From assembly GCA_025890175.1 (NCBI GenBank), contig JANPYM010000008.1:515501-579500 (forward strand): a stretch of DNA of 64,000 nt, given 5' to 3'. The position numbers and the translations under genes were made by a program. Numbering within the stretch: position 1 is the stretch's first letter; each line of letters opens with the position of its first letter. Below, one piece after another: positions 33,848-46,119 of this stretch. This DNA comes from Ciborinia camelliae (Eukaryota > Ascomycota > Leotiomycetes > Helotiales > Sclerotiniaceae). Below the pieces are notes generated by a model that was not told the DNA's origin, did not search any database, and was given only the letters and a program-made list of their open reading frames with translations.

Positions 33848-34707
33848 TTCTACTACAATCTTCACCTTTGCATCTTCCCCTCTTTCTGCCTACTCGTAAA
33901 CTACACTTGTCGTTCGACTAGAGCATTGATGGCGCGGGTTGCTTTTGCTGCGTGATTATGGATGCCATGGATTTACAGGCTTTGATATGAAAGGAATTTT
34001 GCGGGCTCGGATCTGGTGATAGGTGGATGCTATGATATTCCTCTCTTTTTCTTTTTCTTCTTCTTCTGCTTCTTCTTCTTTTTTGCCATCTGGCTTTTTT
34101 ACACATAACAAATATGATGGATGATATTGAACAAGGAAAGCTGGCACGCTAACCCCCTCGGAGATTTTTACAAGATTTTACAAGGTCGTCAAGCGGTGGG
34201 GCAGGGCAGCTGGTAGCTGGTATAGGTACCTACCGTTGTATACTTAGTTAGTTAGCTAGCTAGCTTAGTCTTATGGATCATACTGGCTTGGATGTTACTC
34301 GCTTGCGAGATGAGATGGTGGATGGATGGATGACTTTTAGTGACTTTTAGTGGGGAATTGATTGCCATGCTTTTATATTATATTTTCTCGATGGTTTTCT
34401 TTTTGGTTGTGGTGTGATGTATGATGTGTGTATGTGTGTGTGTGATGTGTGTGTGTTGGCTAAGTTGTATTGGCTAATAAGTGTATGATATGGAGATGGA
34501 TGGGTGGGTGGATGGAGGATCTTGGGTTCTTGGGGCAGTGAGATTGAGATTTAGATTGAGATTGAGATTGAGATTGTATTGTGTAGTGTAGGTTAGGACT
34601 AGGTAGGTAGGTAGGTAGGTGGGTTAGGTAGATGGAAAGACGGTACTTGGTAAGGAGGTAGATGGATAATAGATGGATAATAGATGTTGAAATCGAAACT
34701 CGAAATC
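33848..34707. other. Intergenic, no gene recognised
   Basis: 3' flank of the DUF6699-like gene. It has pyrimidine-rich CTTCTT stretches near 34045-34085 and TGTG-rich sequence near 34425-34455, then the hexanucleotide tract. Confidence 0.4.
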
Positions 34708-35385
34708 GAAATTGAAATTGAAATTGAAATTGAAATTGAAATTGAAATTGAAATTGAAATTGAAATTGAAATTGAAATTGAAATTGAAATTGAAATTGAA
34801 ATTGAAATTGAAATTGAAATTGAAATTGAAATTGAAATTGAAATTGAAATTGAAATTGAAATTGAAATTGAAATTGAAATTGAAATTGAAATTGAAATTG
34901 AAATTGAAATTGAAATTGAAATTGAAATTGAAATTGAAATTGAAATTGAAATTGAAATTGAAATTGAAATTGAAATTGAAATTGAAATTGAAATTGAAAT
35001 TGAAATTGAAATTGAAATTGAAATTGAAATTGAAATTGAAATTGAAATTGAAATTGAAATTGAAATTGAAATTGAAATTGAAATTGAAATTGAAATTGAA
35101 ATTGAAATTGAAATTGAAATTGAAATTGAAATTGAAATTGAAATTGAAATTGAAATTGAAATTGAAATTGAAATTGAAATTGAAATTGAAATTGAAATTG
35201 AAATTGAAATTGAAATTGAAATTGAAATTGAAATTGAAATTGAAATTGAAATTGAAATTGAAATTGAAATTGAAATTGAAATTGAAATTGAAATTGAAAT
35301 TGAAATTGAAATTGAAATTGAAATTGAAATTGAAATTGAAATTGAAATTGAAATTGAAATTGAAATTGAAATTGAAATTGAAATT
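34708..35385. repeat. Very long perfect hexanucleotide tract (GAAATT)113
   Basis: 678 bp, exactly 113 units, with no interruption visible. All six frames are open or nearly so; the apparent proteins (Glu-Ile, Lys-Leu and Phe-Gln runs) are artefacts. Such length without decay suggests recent expansion; the copy number in an assembly may not be exact. Confidence 0.97.
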
Positions 35386-35409
35386 TTCTTTTAGATGGCT
35401 GGGGACTTG

Positions 35410-35610
35410 GGGAGTGGGGGATTGAGGGAGTGGGGGATTGGGGGATTGGGGGATTGAGGGATTGGGGGATTGGGGGATTGGGGGATTGGGGGATTGGGGG
35501 ATTGGGGGATTCGGGGGATGATGGGGATGATGGGGATGATGGGGATGATGGGGATGATGGGGATGATGGGGATGATGGGGATGATGGGGATGATGGGGAT
35601 GATGGGGAGA
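35410..35610. repeat. Nonamer minisatellites (GGGGGATTG)n and (GGGGATGAT)n
   Basis: Two adjoining purine-rich nonamer arrays: GGGGGATTG-type to about 35513, then about ten GGGGATGAT units to about 35606. The G-runs on one strand could form G-quadruplexes. A GGGAAAAGG-rich purine tail continues to about 35700. Confidence 0.9.
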
Positions 35611-38481
35611 GGGAAAAGGTGAAAGGGGAAAGGGGAAAGGGAAAATTAGGGGATGAGAGGGAATTGGATAGTAGGGTGAAAGGGAAAAGGGAAAATGGGG
35701 GGATAATGGAGGAAATGGGAGGGTTAGGAGGAATAAAGGAATAAGGAGTAGACGTGAGTAGAGAGGATGAGGATAAGAATAGTTTTGGGAATTTGGAAAT
35801 CAGGTTACTTTCTGGGGAAGTGTGTTGGATTTGGATGGACGGATGGATAGATGCTAAAACCAAAAGATAAAATAAAACAAAAGAGCTAAAAAGGGGAGCC
35901 TGAGTAAAGGAGAAGTGAAAAAACCAGCAGAAATCCAAAACAAACCCGCCACAAGAATTTCAAAAGAAAACAAATAAATAAATATCTCGATTCTTAAGAA
36001 TCGAAATATACCTACCTACCTAGTATAGTATATCAACAACGAAGTTCCCCTAGGTCCCAGATGTCGATATCGTTATTTCACTCACTCACTCGTCTATTTC
36101 TACCTAGGTATTTTATTACACCAACAAAGTGTATAGGATATTTGTTAGATATTGGATGTCTGAACTTGGAAAATTTCTATCGATGGTGGAAATTTCTTGA
36201 TCGATGTATTTTATATTGTATACTGTATATTAAGCTCTAGACTGTAGGCTATAGGGTCGAATCTCTAATCGTTTTTTTTAATGCTTCTGGAGTTTACGCT
36301 GGGAGGGTATTGGATGTTTGTATAGGTACCTGAAGTGGAGATGTAGATGTAGGATTAGAAGAGTATATAAAGTATATATACATACATATACACCAATTTT
36401 AGTACCTAGAAATAAACAATAATACTAGTATTTCTTCCCCAGCAAAAATTGAGTTACTACGAGGATTGGGGGGATATAGATAGGTAGGTAGGTATTTTAT
36501 ATATCTATACACAGAGTCACAAGAATAAGCGGAATGAGATGGGAGGTAGAAAATATAATCTTATTTTACTTGTAGATAAAAAATTGTATTTAGTATGATA
36601 TTATATTAGGTATCTAAAAAACTTGGGAATATAATACGTGTAGTGGAAAAGTACTTATATTAATTATATTATATTATATTCTTTTAATATAAAAAGAACC
36701 CCTTCGTTCCTCTTCTTGATGTAAAGTTAGTGGTTATATATATTGGGCCTTTGATCATACACAGCAATATCTATTATTTATTCAGATAGGATAATTGGAA
36801 GGTAAGGTAAGATAATATGGTATGGGAGTGAGTGAGGAAGTAAGTGATGGATTGTATACCGATTTATTGGAGGTTATATATATAGTATATACATAGGATA
36901 TCTGATATCAAGCTTGTAGTATATTTTTCGAGATTAGATATTAAAATTAGAGGGAGAATATTGTGCCTATCGGATATATGATTTGTGATATGATATAATG
37001 TGATATTTTTGAAGGAATTTTATAATCGCTAATGCGATGCGGTGCTGTGGATGAGAGATGTAGTTGTCTATCTATTTACGACGGTGATGGGTTGTTATCA
37101 TCATTCGGTTGTACCTTCATTGCTACATCGATATACTCTATTCTGGAATAGGATAAACAATGAATTAATAATTAGCTGGCACCACTTGAGCCTTCCTTCC
37201 TTCCTTCCTTTACCAAACTAAAAACTCGATTCAATTTTCTGGAGAGACATGGAGGAGAGAGTTTGAAGACAAAGACCGAGACAGAGAGATAGAAATCGTA
37301 ACAAGAATACCCGACATATATCGCATTTCTGTATGTCATTTTTATTGCAGTTGATGGGGATGGGAATGGTTGGGATTTATTTGAACTGGTTTTATACTTT
37401 CCCGACTTTTTTTGGTGGTGGGAGTTCTATGAGTGGTCTGAGTGGTCTGAGGAAATGGGGGTTGTAAGGGAGATAGGGTGCTGATGGGTGAGGAATAGCC
37501 TGAGTGGGTAGATGGGGATTATTTATGTTGGCGGGTGAGGTGAAGAGGTGAAGAGGTGAAGAGAAACCACTCCAAGAGCAAGATGTATAATAGCAAAATA
37601 TCATGATCGAGAAATTTTCATAGCAGAACTATCATCCAGAGTATAAAACACTCTCAAGTTTCTCTCAATCTTGGAACTTCACATTGCGAGGAAAGAGAAT
37701 ATTGCATGGGAGGCAATTATCGAGTTATTGGAAGACTTTTTCTAGTCTACGTTCCAGGTAGTTTACTAGATTCCAAGGACAAAACTTGAGCACTTCTATT
37801 CTTTTTATTAACATAAGATATCGTTGCTGTCTCGAGGTGATGATACTTTTGGTAGTGAAAATCTATATATACGCGGAGTGGCGATTTTAGGAAATAACAG
37901 GGAGTAATTGCTGGGTCGTGAATGATTTTTCCTGCACTGACAGCAATCTTTCATTCATATGAGTATCATTCTTTCCACTCTTGTTGTCAACTTTGGATTC
38001 ACAAATTCTATCATCTGTCTGCGGTTTCAACTCATATGTTCCATAAATCCCTTCTCCCCCCCTAAGACTACATGGCACGCATCATGTTTGAGTGACAGAA
38101 AGAATATCGTTTTTATCCTTACTGTTAGGCTTTGATTTGTATATTTATACACGCCATGCCGGATGTGTTCATGGATAGTAGAAGTATAAATCATTCCATT
38201 CACTTGATTCTGACGTACTTCTAACAACTTCGATATAAATTCTACCACCGGGCAATCACCAATATTACTCGTCGAGGTAGGCAAAGTGTGTAAAAGCGAC
38301 ATAGTTCTTGCATTTAAAGCTTCCAGCAAAATGGCCAGCATCATGAATATCATATCTCCTTTAAAAATATGCTCAAAGAAACTTAGCTCTCCTGCTCAGG
38401 AGACTAATTTCCCAAATTCCAAGAAGCAAACATGACATGATAGAACCCGAAACTTGAAACTTCAAACTCAAAACCCCGTCA
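35611..38481. other. 2.9 kb without a recognised gene
   Basis: A+T-rich with GGTA/TACCTA motifs. A minus-strand frame at 38027-38353 (MIFMMLAILLEALNARTMS) has some coding-like character but no family I recognise. Confidence 0.4.
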
Positions 38482-39563
38482 CTACTTCTGTTGTACGGGA
38501 ATCGTAGCATAATAAGCCATTGCCGCCCCATTAACTTCCGGAGTCATCTCTTTCCCTTCTTCCATCAACGTGGCTAGTAATTTGAAGTAATGGATATAGA
38601 ATGCCTGGGTTGAGTTAGCCCGCTTTTCATCCGTGACACTTTTCTCTGCTTCCTTCTCTCGTCCCTCTCTTTCCCATTCATTTCTCTGATATCTTGAGGG
38701 ACCTAAATTTACAAACCAACAGATCCACTCACTCAAATAGGGAAAAATCAACAAGGAAAGAAGAAAACTACAACATACCGGCGTAAAAGTATTAATATAT
38801 CTCGCCTCCTCTCCCGTCTCATTGGTAAATGTATGAGGGGCCCTAATAGGTACTACTACATAATCACCTACACCTGCATCGATTCGTTGTTCTGGTTCGC
38901 CTGTTGAGGGATTTGCGGGGACCCAGAAGGTTACCACTTGATGGGGGTTAGCTGTGAGGAATTTGGGAGAGGGAATGGGAATAGGGATGATAGAGTATGG
39001 AAAAGGGGGATTAGTGAACAAGGGTTTGAGGGGGAATGATTGGAGTGAGAAATAAGGAATGGGAGAGTGAGATGGGACAAGAGAGTGAGGTAGGATAAGG
39101 GAATGAGAACATACCGCCTTTCGTAACCAAAAAAGTCTCATCGTGCATCTCATGCCAATGGGCTGGTGGTCCCTTCATATGTGCGGGAATAATCAACTCA
39201 ACCATGGAAATTCGATTATCTATTTAATTTCATTAATTTTTCGTCCCAAACCATTCTAGTTCTTTCTTCCCAGATCCTTCTGGTATATTTTGGATTTCCA
39301 AAAGTTGGAGAGCAGGAAACCGGTGAGTGGGTTTGAGATGGGTAAAAAAGGGGAGGGATGGGTTAGGCTGGTGATGTACACAGGAGCGAATGATAATAAG
39401 AAAAGGGAAAGGAAAACAAACCAGTTCTACTCCCATCCTCCATAATTCTCAATGTAACACTCCCGAGTTTAATAATCTCACCAGTCTCCGCCTTGACGAA
39501 ATTGATGGGGACGTTGGGTTGGGGGACGATGGCGGGGGCGGGGGCGGGGGCGGGGGGCTGCAT
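38482..39563 (-). CDS. Cupin-domain protein (four exons)
   Basis: Exons 39422-39563, 39115-39219, 38779-38951 and 38482-38604 join in phase to 180 residues. The N-terminus is a Pro-Ala run (APAPAPAIVPQPN) coded by a GGCGGG repeat. Cupin motif 1 is HWHEMHDETFLVTKG (two His and the Glu metal ligands); motif 2 is GDYVVVPIRAPHTFTN (third His). The fold binds one metal; substrate is unknown. The 162-203-nt introns are long for this window and internally open, giving misleading ORFs. It lies 8 kb from homogentisate dioxygenase; a role in the same pathway is possible but unsupported apart from proximity and a CGG-N9-CCG site at 39959-39973. Confidence 0.8.
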
Positions 39564-39958
39564 TTTGGATGTTTATGTTGTTTGGTTGTGGTGGATGCGA
39601 TGGCCAGAGGCGTTAGAATGTATGAGTGTCGATATCGATATGTGAGGTGTAAGGGTAACGAAGCAGATCTATCTTTGTATACTTATATTTATACAGTATC
39701 TTTCTCGCAACAAACTCAAGAAATCGCAGTGAAAAGAATTCGGATGCTTCCACGACCATGTCGGGATATTACAACATCTAACCATCACATGATCATCTGA
39801 TTGGTTCTCCCACCCTCACTGACGGGCATCAGCATTACCTGTAGGTAGCTGTATCTGTATCCGTGTGGGGGTTCCGGAGTTAGCAAGTGGTGAAAGTGTG
39901 GGGTGATTGGCTGTTTGGCGGAGAATTATCGTGGCCCGCGAAAATGAGACGCTAGGTC

Positions 39959-39973
39959 CGGAATATCATGCCG
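39959..39973. promoter_or_regulatory. CGG-N9-CCG site upstream of the cupin gene
   Basis: CGGAATATCATGCCG, about 400 bp upstream of the cupin start. It shares CGGAAT and the closing CCG with the site at 29023-29036 but has one extra spacer base, so it is a weak match only. Confidence 0.2.
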
Positions 39974-40449
39974 TTTCCGAATATGGTCGCATCAATACAT
40001 CAAATAATTGGTCCAACATGTCATATCGGTTGGCTTATATAATGTAATATGCTGATATCTCCGGTTAGCTACTGTAGCAGTGATACAAGAGGTGGAGTGG
40101 AACTTCGGAGATAATGTTAGTGTGAGGTTACTGTGTATTGGGACGGCTCACCAAGGATTACACCCAACCCACGATATGAGAGATGTGATTGTTTTGTTGT
40201 GATTGTTTTGTTATATATTAACTAGTTCTAAGATTCCAAGACTAGGTATTATAAGAAGATTGAACGCAATACAAGATTCAAGACCTGACCAGTGGTTACA
40301 ACATCCAATTTCTGGTCAGGTTTAATAGGAAACGCAATCGTTTCTCCTCGAGCCTACTTCCTTAATTGGAAATGCAATACTGCCAGCACACCTAAAGAAC
40401 TACCAGTGAAATAATTTCCCATCCACCTTTTATGGAAGCGACGATGTGG

Positions 40450-43299
40450 TTAACCCTGCCATTTGACCTTCCCATTTCTAAGCAAATTGATCATCCCAGT
40501 AGGCAACAATCCCTTATCTACCACCGCCAACCCACCAAATCTCTTTTTCATCTCTTCTCCATAAAGCTTCAACACCCATTTCCAATATCCTTTATCCATT
40601 CCCCCAAACGCTAAGGTGGAACCAGATTCCTTCGCCACAACCATATCCCATTCATCCCAATCCGCAGTCTCTTTCCCTGGTTTCTTAAGTAGTTCTTCAA
40701 AAACCTCGAGAAGACTTCCTTTCCTATCTTCTTCTTCTCTATATCGGATAAACTCGTCAAAAGGTATGAACTCTAGCGGGTTTATGGGTTGTGGGACTTC
40801 AATCTGCTCTTGCTTTCGCCGAACCCAGACCAGTCGAATTTCAAACGAAACCTTAGCTTTCCTATAAAATTCCTTTTCCGCCTCGAAGAAATCATCCATC
40901 AACTTTTCGGGATTTTCATACACGCCATCTCGTAACTGGAGGAGTTCGATGAAAGGATTGTGTAATTCGAGACCGCCGAGACCAGTTGGGAAATAAAGGT
41001 ATCCATCAGGAATATCGTCGATTCCGAATCGCTCTTTCAATGTATCTTTAAGATTTGAAACCACGTCTGAATTTGTAAAAATGAGATTTTGGATATGGCG
41101 GAAACTGGCTAACATAGCATCGACATGTGTACGACCAAAAGAATTTGATGGCTTTCCAAAATTGGAAGTGAAGAAACGACCGGCATACGTATTCCAAGCC
41201 TGGATCCAGGAGAAAACACTCTTTTTATCGCGGAGTTGCGCCTGAAGGTCTGAGACGTGTTGATCAACCATGGACTGATCGATGGTGAAGCGCCCAGTGA
41301 CAGGATCTAGTTTGAGGAAACCCCAGCGAATATCTCCAGTAGGGAGAGAGGGGTCCATGGGGTGATTGAGTGAATTAGAAGTGATGCGTACGGAGCCTGT
41401 TTTACCTTGGTTTAGGGTAACGCCCATGACTTTGGAGAAATCTAGAATGGATTGCCATCCTTTGACAACGGTTTGATGGGAGGGTGACCAGATCCAAAAA
41501 TCATCATGCATTCTGTAGAGTTGAGCTCCATCTGTGCTCTGGTTCACGGCAAAATCGAGACAGAAAAGAATTGTTTCTCCACAAACTGCAGATAAAGCAT
41601 GGGCTCCAGGAACTCCACGCTTTCGAATGCGAGCTTCCGACGATATATCATCGTCGATGAATTTCAGCGGAGCCTCGAGGAACTTTTGGAAGAATCTCAA
41701 CCATTTTTCTGACATTCCAAAGAACGAAAGAACACAGAAAATTGTGGAATGTGGCAATGATGGATTGAAGGATTCAAATTCGGATCGAGCACATGTAAGT
41801 TCGCCATGGAGTCTTGTATTGATGATAACTTCAGTAGAGAGTAAATGAAGTAAGAATTGTTTGATCTCCATAGGGGTTCTCGGCGGATTGTTGACATTAC
41901 CAGAATCGCCATGAATGGAGGTATCAAAACCGACGTCATGAGATGCATATATGGACGAATTTGGACCTCCTCTCTTTTTCTTTGGTGGTTCTTGATATGA
42001 CGCTGACATAGCAACATTCATTGCCTGCATCATGCCCGGTCGTTGATGCACGGGCCTTTCACCCTCGTCATGACGCTGGACCAAAGCTTCTTCGGCTCCA
42101 TCCTCATCCGCTTGGTCATCTACTTCTGAGTTGGGAAGCTGAGACATGAAATAGATGGATCTGTAAAGGTCTTCACGCTTCTTCTGGACATTTGACCGGT
42201 GGTGATAATCGTTTAGGTAGTATTCTCTTCTTGCCACGTCGGTGGGAGGAATGGGTTTATTCAATGGTGTCCATGCCCCATCGAACAACAAAAAGTCTAC
42301 GAAGGCTTTCTTGAAGAAAACCGACCACTTGACGCCAATGTATTGAAGGAACAGTGCTTCGAGAAGATCTTCGTCGATAAACATATGATATGTACCGTTC
42401 AGGTGTCGCCTTTGCTCGACAGCGAGGTCACTGTTCCATTCCCAGTTATCTATTGATGTAAGACGCATATTGAGAACGTCTGCCACTTCTGTAAGAATGA
42501 TTGGGCTGGCGAGGAAATCTTTCAATGCTGCACGCTTTTCTTCTGATAGTAGACCGGAAGACGCAAGTCCATTGATGGTCCAACGCAGAACAGAATGGTT
42601 GAATTGTCCTGGTGCCGATAACTCATTTCCAAATTGTTGAACCCTTTGGCGTAAGGCATTCAAGGCCTTCATGGCTTGTCCATCGTTTCCGTTGTTTCCA
42701 AAAAGGCTAGTCAAGTACGTTCTAATCGCAGTCTGATCGGTTTCGAATGGTTCAAAGACCAAATTTTCCCATTTTGATCGTCCCTCGGTCCTCGCAACGC
42801 TCTCTTTCTTGATCTTTTGAAATTCATGATCAGTTTCTGAGGTATCGCCAGCGGTATCAGCAGCCTTCTGCTTTTCCTCTGTCGAAAGCCATTCAGTAAC
42901 AAGTTCACCATATAAAGTCGCATATTGATACTTTGATGACTGAACATTCAAGTGCTGCATGAGAGATTGTCCCCATTTCTCTAAAGTTTGCGTAGAGATT
43001 GATGGATCATATTCAGCTTGTGCGAGAAACTTTTCGAGGTTCTTGACAAGAAGCTCAATGGGAGACAATTTGATGTTATTGTTGCTGCTGCGTTTCTTGC
43101 CAATTGATTCTTCGATTGCAAAACTTTGTTTCACGCCATCGAGCAGTAATTGAAGCTTCTTCCGTTGATCAAGTTCATTGCTTAGTTTGACAGACAGAAC
43201 TTCCTTTTCGGCTTCGAAATGATTGCGTTTCTTGGCAAGCTCCGTAAGTTTTGTGCTGGTGATTGATTGAAGTGTCGCGGAGAAAACTCCCCCAGACAT
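40450..43299 (-). CDS. Cellular reverse-transcriptase-related protein (rvt type)
   Basis: A single 949-codon exon, ATG at 43297-43299. Residues about 10-60 form a charged coiled coil (LTELAKKRNHFEAEKE, NELDQRKKLQLLL). The RT core lies in the middle: motif A region SEFESFNPSLPHSTI (about 505-519), motif B region RKRGVPGAHALSAVCGE (about 560) and the YxDD-like box YRMHDDFWIW (Asp599, Asp600), followed by MGVTLNQGKTGSV. There is no integrase, RNase H, gag or LTR nearby, and the frame is intact over 2.85 kb. This matches the domesticated single-copy rvt genes of fungi described by Gladyshev and Arkhipova rather than a retrotransposon or telomerase. Glu stands where motif A usually has its catalytic Asp. 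A charged linker (about 395-475) separates the N-terminal half from the core. Biological role is not settled for the family. Confidence 0.8.
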   Translation of the reverse strand: MSGGVFSATLQSITSTKLTELAKKRNHFEAEKEVLSVKLSNELDQRKKLQLLLDGVKQSFAIEESIGKKRSSNNNIKLSPIELLVKNLEKFLAQAEYDPSISTQTLEKWGQSLMQHLNVQSSKYQYATLYGELVTEWLSTEEKQKAADTAGDTSETDHEFQKIKKESVARTEGRSKWENLVFEPFETDQTAIRTYLTSLFGNNGNDGQAMKALNALRQRVQQFGNELSAPGQFNHSVLRWTINGLASSGLLSEEKRAALKDFLASPIILTEVADVLNMRLTSIDNWEWNSDLAVEQRRHLNGTYHMFIDEDLLEALFLQYIGVKWSVFFKKAFVDFLLFDGAWTPLNKPIPPTDVARREYYLNDYHHRSNVQKKREDLYRSIYFMSQLPNSEVDDQADEDGAEEALVQRHDEGERPVHQRPGMMQAMNVAMSASYQEPPKKKRGGPNSSIYASHDVGFDTSIHGDSGNVNNPPRTPMEIKQFLLHLLSTEVIINTRLHGELTCARSEFESFNPSLPHSTIFCVLSFFGMSEKWLRFFQKFLEAPLKFIDDDISSEARIRKRGVPGAHALSAVCGETILFCLDFAVNQSTDGAQLYRMHDDFWIWSPSHQTVVKGWQSILDFSKVMGVTLNQGKTGSVRITSNSLNHPMDPSLPTGDIRWGFLKLDPVTGRFTIDQSMVDQHVSDLQAQLRDKKSVFSWIQAWNTYAGRFFTSNFGKPSNSFGRTHVDAMLASFRHIQNLIFTNSDVVSNLKDTLKERFGIDDIPDGYLYFPTGLGGLELHNPFIELLQLRDGVYENPEKLMDDFFEAEKEFYRKAKVSFEIRLVWVRRKQEQIEVPQPINPLEFIPFDEFIRYREEEDRKGSLLEVFEELLKKPGKETADWDEWDMVVAKESGSTLAFGGMDKGYWKWVLKLYGEEMKKRFGGLAVVDKGLLPTGMINLLRNGKVKWQG

Positions 43300-45786
43300 G
43301 ATGAAGGGAGGAGGGAGGAGGGAGAGAGTTGGAGAATGAGTGAAAGTGATTTGGGTTTGGATTTGAAAACCAGAAATCTTTGGGATCGTGGGGTGATACT
43401 TATACAGTAAATAGAGAAGGCTGCCTAACTACCTGGTACCTAATCTTACCTGTGGGGCAGTGCATGCAATGCAGGTAGGCAGCGAGGCAGCGAGGCCAAT
43501 CACGCGTAATGTTAAGGTTACATCAAACGAACAAACACGTGCACGAAGAACTTCATCAGCAACAACCTAATACTACCTAAGAAAAGACTGGCTGTATATC
43601 AGTCTCTAATCAATCCATAGAGGTGCCTTATAATTACTCAGACTTCTGTGGAAGATAATACTCACATTACAATTGAGAGCATAGCGAGTGAATGGTCGAT
43701 GCGCGCCTACACATGTACCGTTCATATGAGCAGCAGCTGCAGCTACACAGTCTGTCTGATTGTTTACTATCAGGCGCGTTGTCAATCGTCTTTTCAAACA
43801 TGAGATGAAAGGCGAGAGAGAAAGGCTTTCTGCAACAAGTTGTCATGATATTTGTAAAGAATTTATATGCATAGCAAACAATCACAGGAGATTAGAACGA
43901 ACAAAGAAGCATTGCAGGAGATAATAACAATAACATTGAATTCTAAACTAAAAGCGAGATCACAAGAAACCCATCAGCATCAAGATCGAGAATTTCCAAA
44001 GACAAAAACAGAAGACCAACAAACACCCATATTGTGATTGCTATTGTTGTTGTTGTGGTGATTCGAAAAAGTAAGAAATCTGAACGCGAAGCAGAAGTGA
44101 GTAAACGCTCAAGAAAAGTTGGAAGGAAGGAAGGGACGAGGAAACTTACCAGACATCTGAAGTTGGCGAATACCAAACGGCAATGGTGGCAAAAGGAACA
44201 ATTGGAAAACAAAGACACCAATTGCGCTACGAGAGAATCTGAATCGGATCCAAAGACACCTCATCAGCTACAAGACCAAATCGGATCCAAAGACACCAAT
44301 TAAGCTACGTAGAAAAGATGTGTGCGGAGAAAAAAAAAAGATGGATTACGGGGGGAGAAGGCCAGAACTTATAGAAAATCGGAGATGGCGCTAGCGAGCG
44401 GATTTGGACCGGTCAGTGCAAACTAGTTTGCTCGTTGGTCAATTGGTGCAAACATTTCTCGGTTCTAACTAGTGATGTTGGCTTTGGGGATTATTTGCAG
44501 ATTCACTTTTTTGCCGAGTGGAGAGGGTGATCTGATGTGATGTGATATAGACCCACTTCTTGTCCCTCGATCCTATCAGAAATTAGGTATATCCTCATGA
44601 ATTGAAAGAAGGGTTTTGTATGGGCCCACTTGTACTCTCTCAGTCCTCTCAATAGCAAGGAATACACCATTCCACTGACACGGTAAAACATAATCTTCCA
44701 AGGTTACTTTAATAAATGATGCATTAGTTCATTATGGATTAGGTAGAGGCCCAATGTCTAATCTGATGGCACCGTCATAACACTAGGACCCTACCCTCTT
44801 CACTGGTAAGAGCGATGATTAGACTAACTTTTGGGATGAGTGGGCATCCGGTGGGTCCTTCCAGAGTAAAAACGATTTCTCTATTGGATGGAATCTGACT
44901 GCTAAATTGAATATACTTTCAAGTATCTAGCCTTAATCAACTTCATGCTACTATGGTTCCATTGCCAATGAAAGTTTGAGCTAGCCAAAATACCATTGCA
45001 TTCTCTATCAGGTAAATGAACAAACAAAAAGGAGCCACGCGAAATCCTACTAGAGTCTATCCAATGCAGCGCGTGAGCTTAAGATACTTTCTCTCAATTA
45101 TGTTTTATTTGGTTCGGTCAACTCACAACTTTGTCTTAGCAAGAACCAAAAGCTAGGTTCACTTCGCGGTACTCATGTTCAAGAGGCAATTCTTTCGAAA
45201 AGTTCAAGACAGAGTGGATAAGACCTACCGTCAACCTACATCGAGCATTTACTAAGCGTAAAATTCAGCGCCGACACCAAAATATTCCTCAAACGTTCGA
45301 GTCAGTCGCGGCATATATGACCACAGAAAACTCATAAAGGGTCGCGCGTTGGTGAAAAGATAGCCTGCATGCCTTTGGTTGAGGGTTGGTTACGAGTTAC
45401 CTATCAGGTGTACAAAGGATAGCAAGAAGGCCGAGAGTCGACGAGACAAGCAAGGCACAGCACACATTGAAGCTAAGCAGTATTACCTTCCGGTTTATTT
45501 GAATATATAACTGCCAGTCGTTCTATGGTAGGCGGAATTAATGCACAATGCGATATCAAACATATATAACTGGGGACACGATACTAAGAGATGGAAAACG
45601 AAGATAATATAAGTCATTGAGAGAACGTATGCACGCAACATGAAACACAAATAAGAGTGACACATTGGACATATCTTGGAACGAGTAGCAAGCCTTGACA
45701 GAACCTCTACTCAGAAGTCTGACGTTATGAGTGTAGATATTGACATCTACACCCATATGAACGATATGTATCCTAACCCCGAGATC
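43300..45786. other. Intergenic, no gene recognised
   Basis: Contains a short direct repeat around 44205-44305: CGGATCCAAAGACACC occurs twice, with further AAAGACACCAATT copies. No ORF with recognisable features. Confidence 0.4.
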
Positions 45787-46119
45787 CTAAAATTGAGCAA
45801 GTGCTCTCATGACATATCTGCGGACTTGATTACTGATAGGGAGATTTTTGGAGACCCACGGTTGAAGGGATTGCTTCAACCCTCCATCTAATACCCCGCC
45901 CATACGGATGAGATCTCCTGTAATTGAGCAAGTACCGTAAGTGGTCGTGTCGAAGATACTTGCTTGATTTGGTTGGAGGAACACGTGAAAGTCGGGAGAA
46001 CGGCGCACACGTCTACATCTGCGCCTATCGGTTTCCATGAAGTAATTCCTCACTTGAGTGTTCTGAAAATCTTCAATCCTCTTTCGAAGTGACGCCTCGA
46101 AGCTCAAGATGCCAACCAT
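45787..46119 (-). CDS. Possible small protein, unknown
   Basis: 110 codons from an ATG (MVGILSFEASLRKRIEDF), basic (METDRRRCRRVRR), no domain recognised. The opposite strand is also open nearby, so coding status is uncertain. Confidence 0.25.
   Translation of the reverse strand: MVGILSFEASLRKRIEDFQNTQVRNYFMETDRRRCRRVRRSPDFHVFLQPNQASIFDTTTYGTCSITGDLIRMGGVLDGGLKQSLQPWVSKNLPISNQVRRYVMRALAQF

Noticed and set aside
34460..35938. Large minus- and plus-strand ORFs (up to 492 codons) across the GAAATT tract
   Set aside because: They consist of two-residue repeats (Phe-Gln, Glu-Ile, Lys-Leu) because the hexamer has no stop in these frames; all frames behave the same way and flanks show no coding features.
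40450..43299. Retrotransposon pol gene or telomerase reverse transcriptase
   Set aside because: No LTR, gag, RNase H, integrase or endonuclease lies next to it, the frame is intact, and the motif spacing with N-terminal coiled coil fits rvt rather than TERT.
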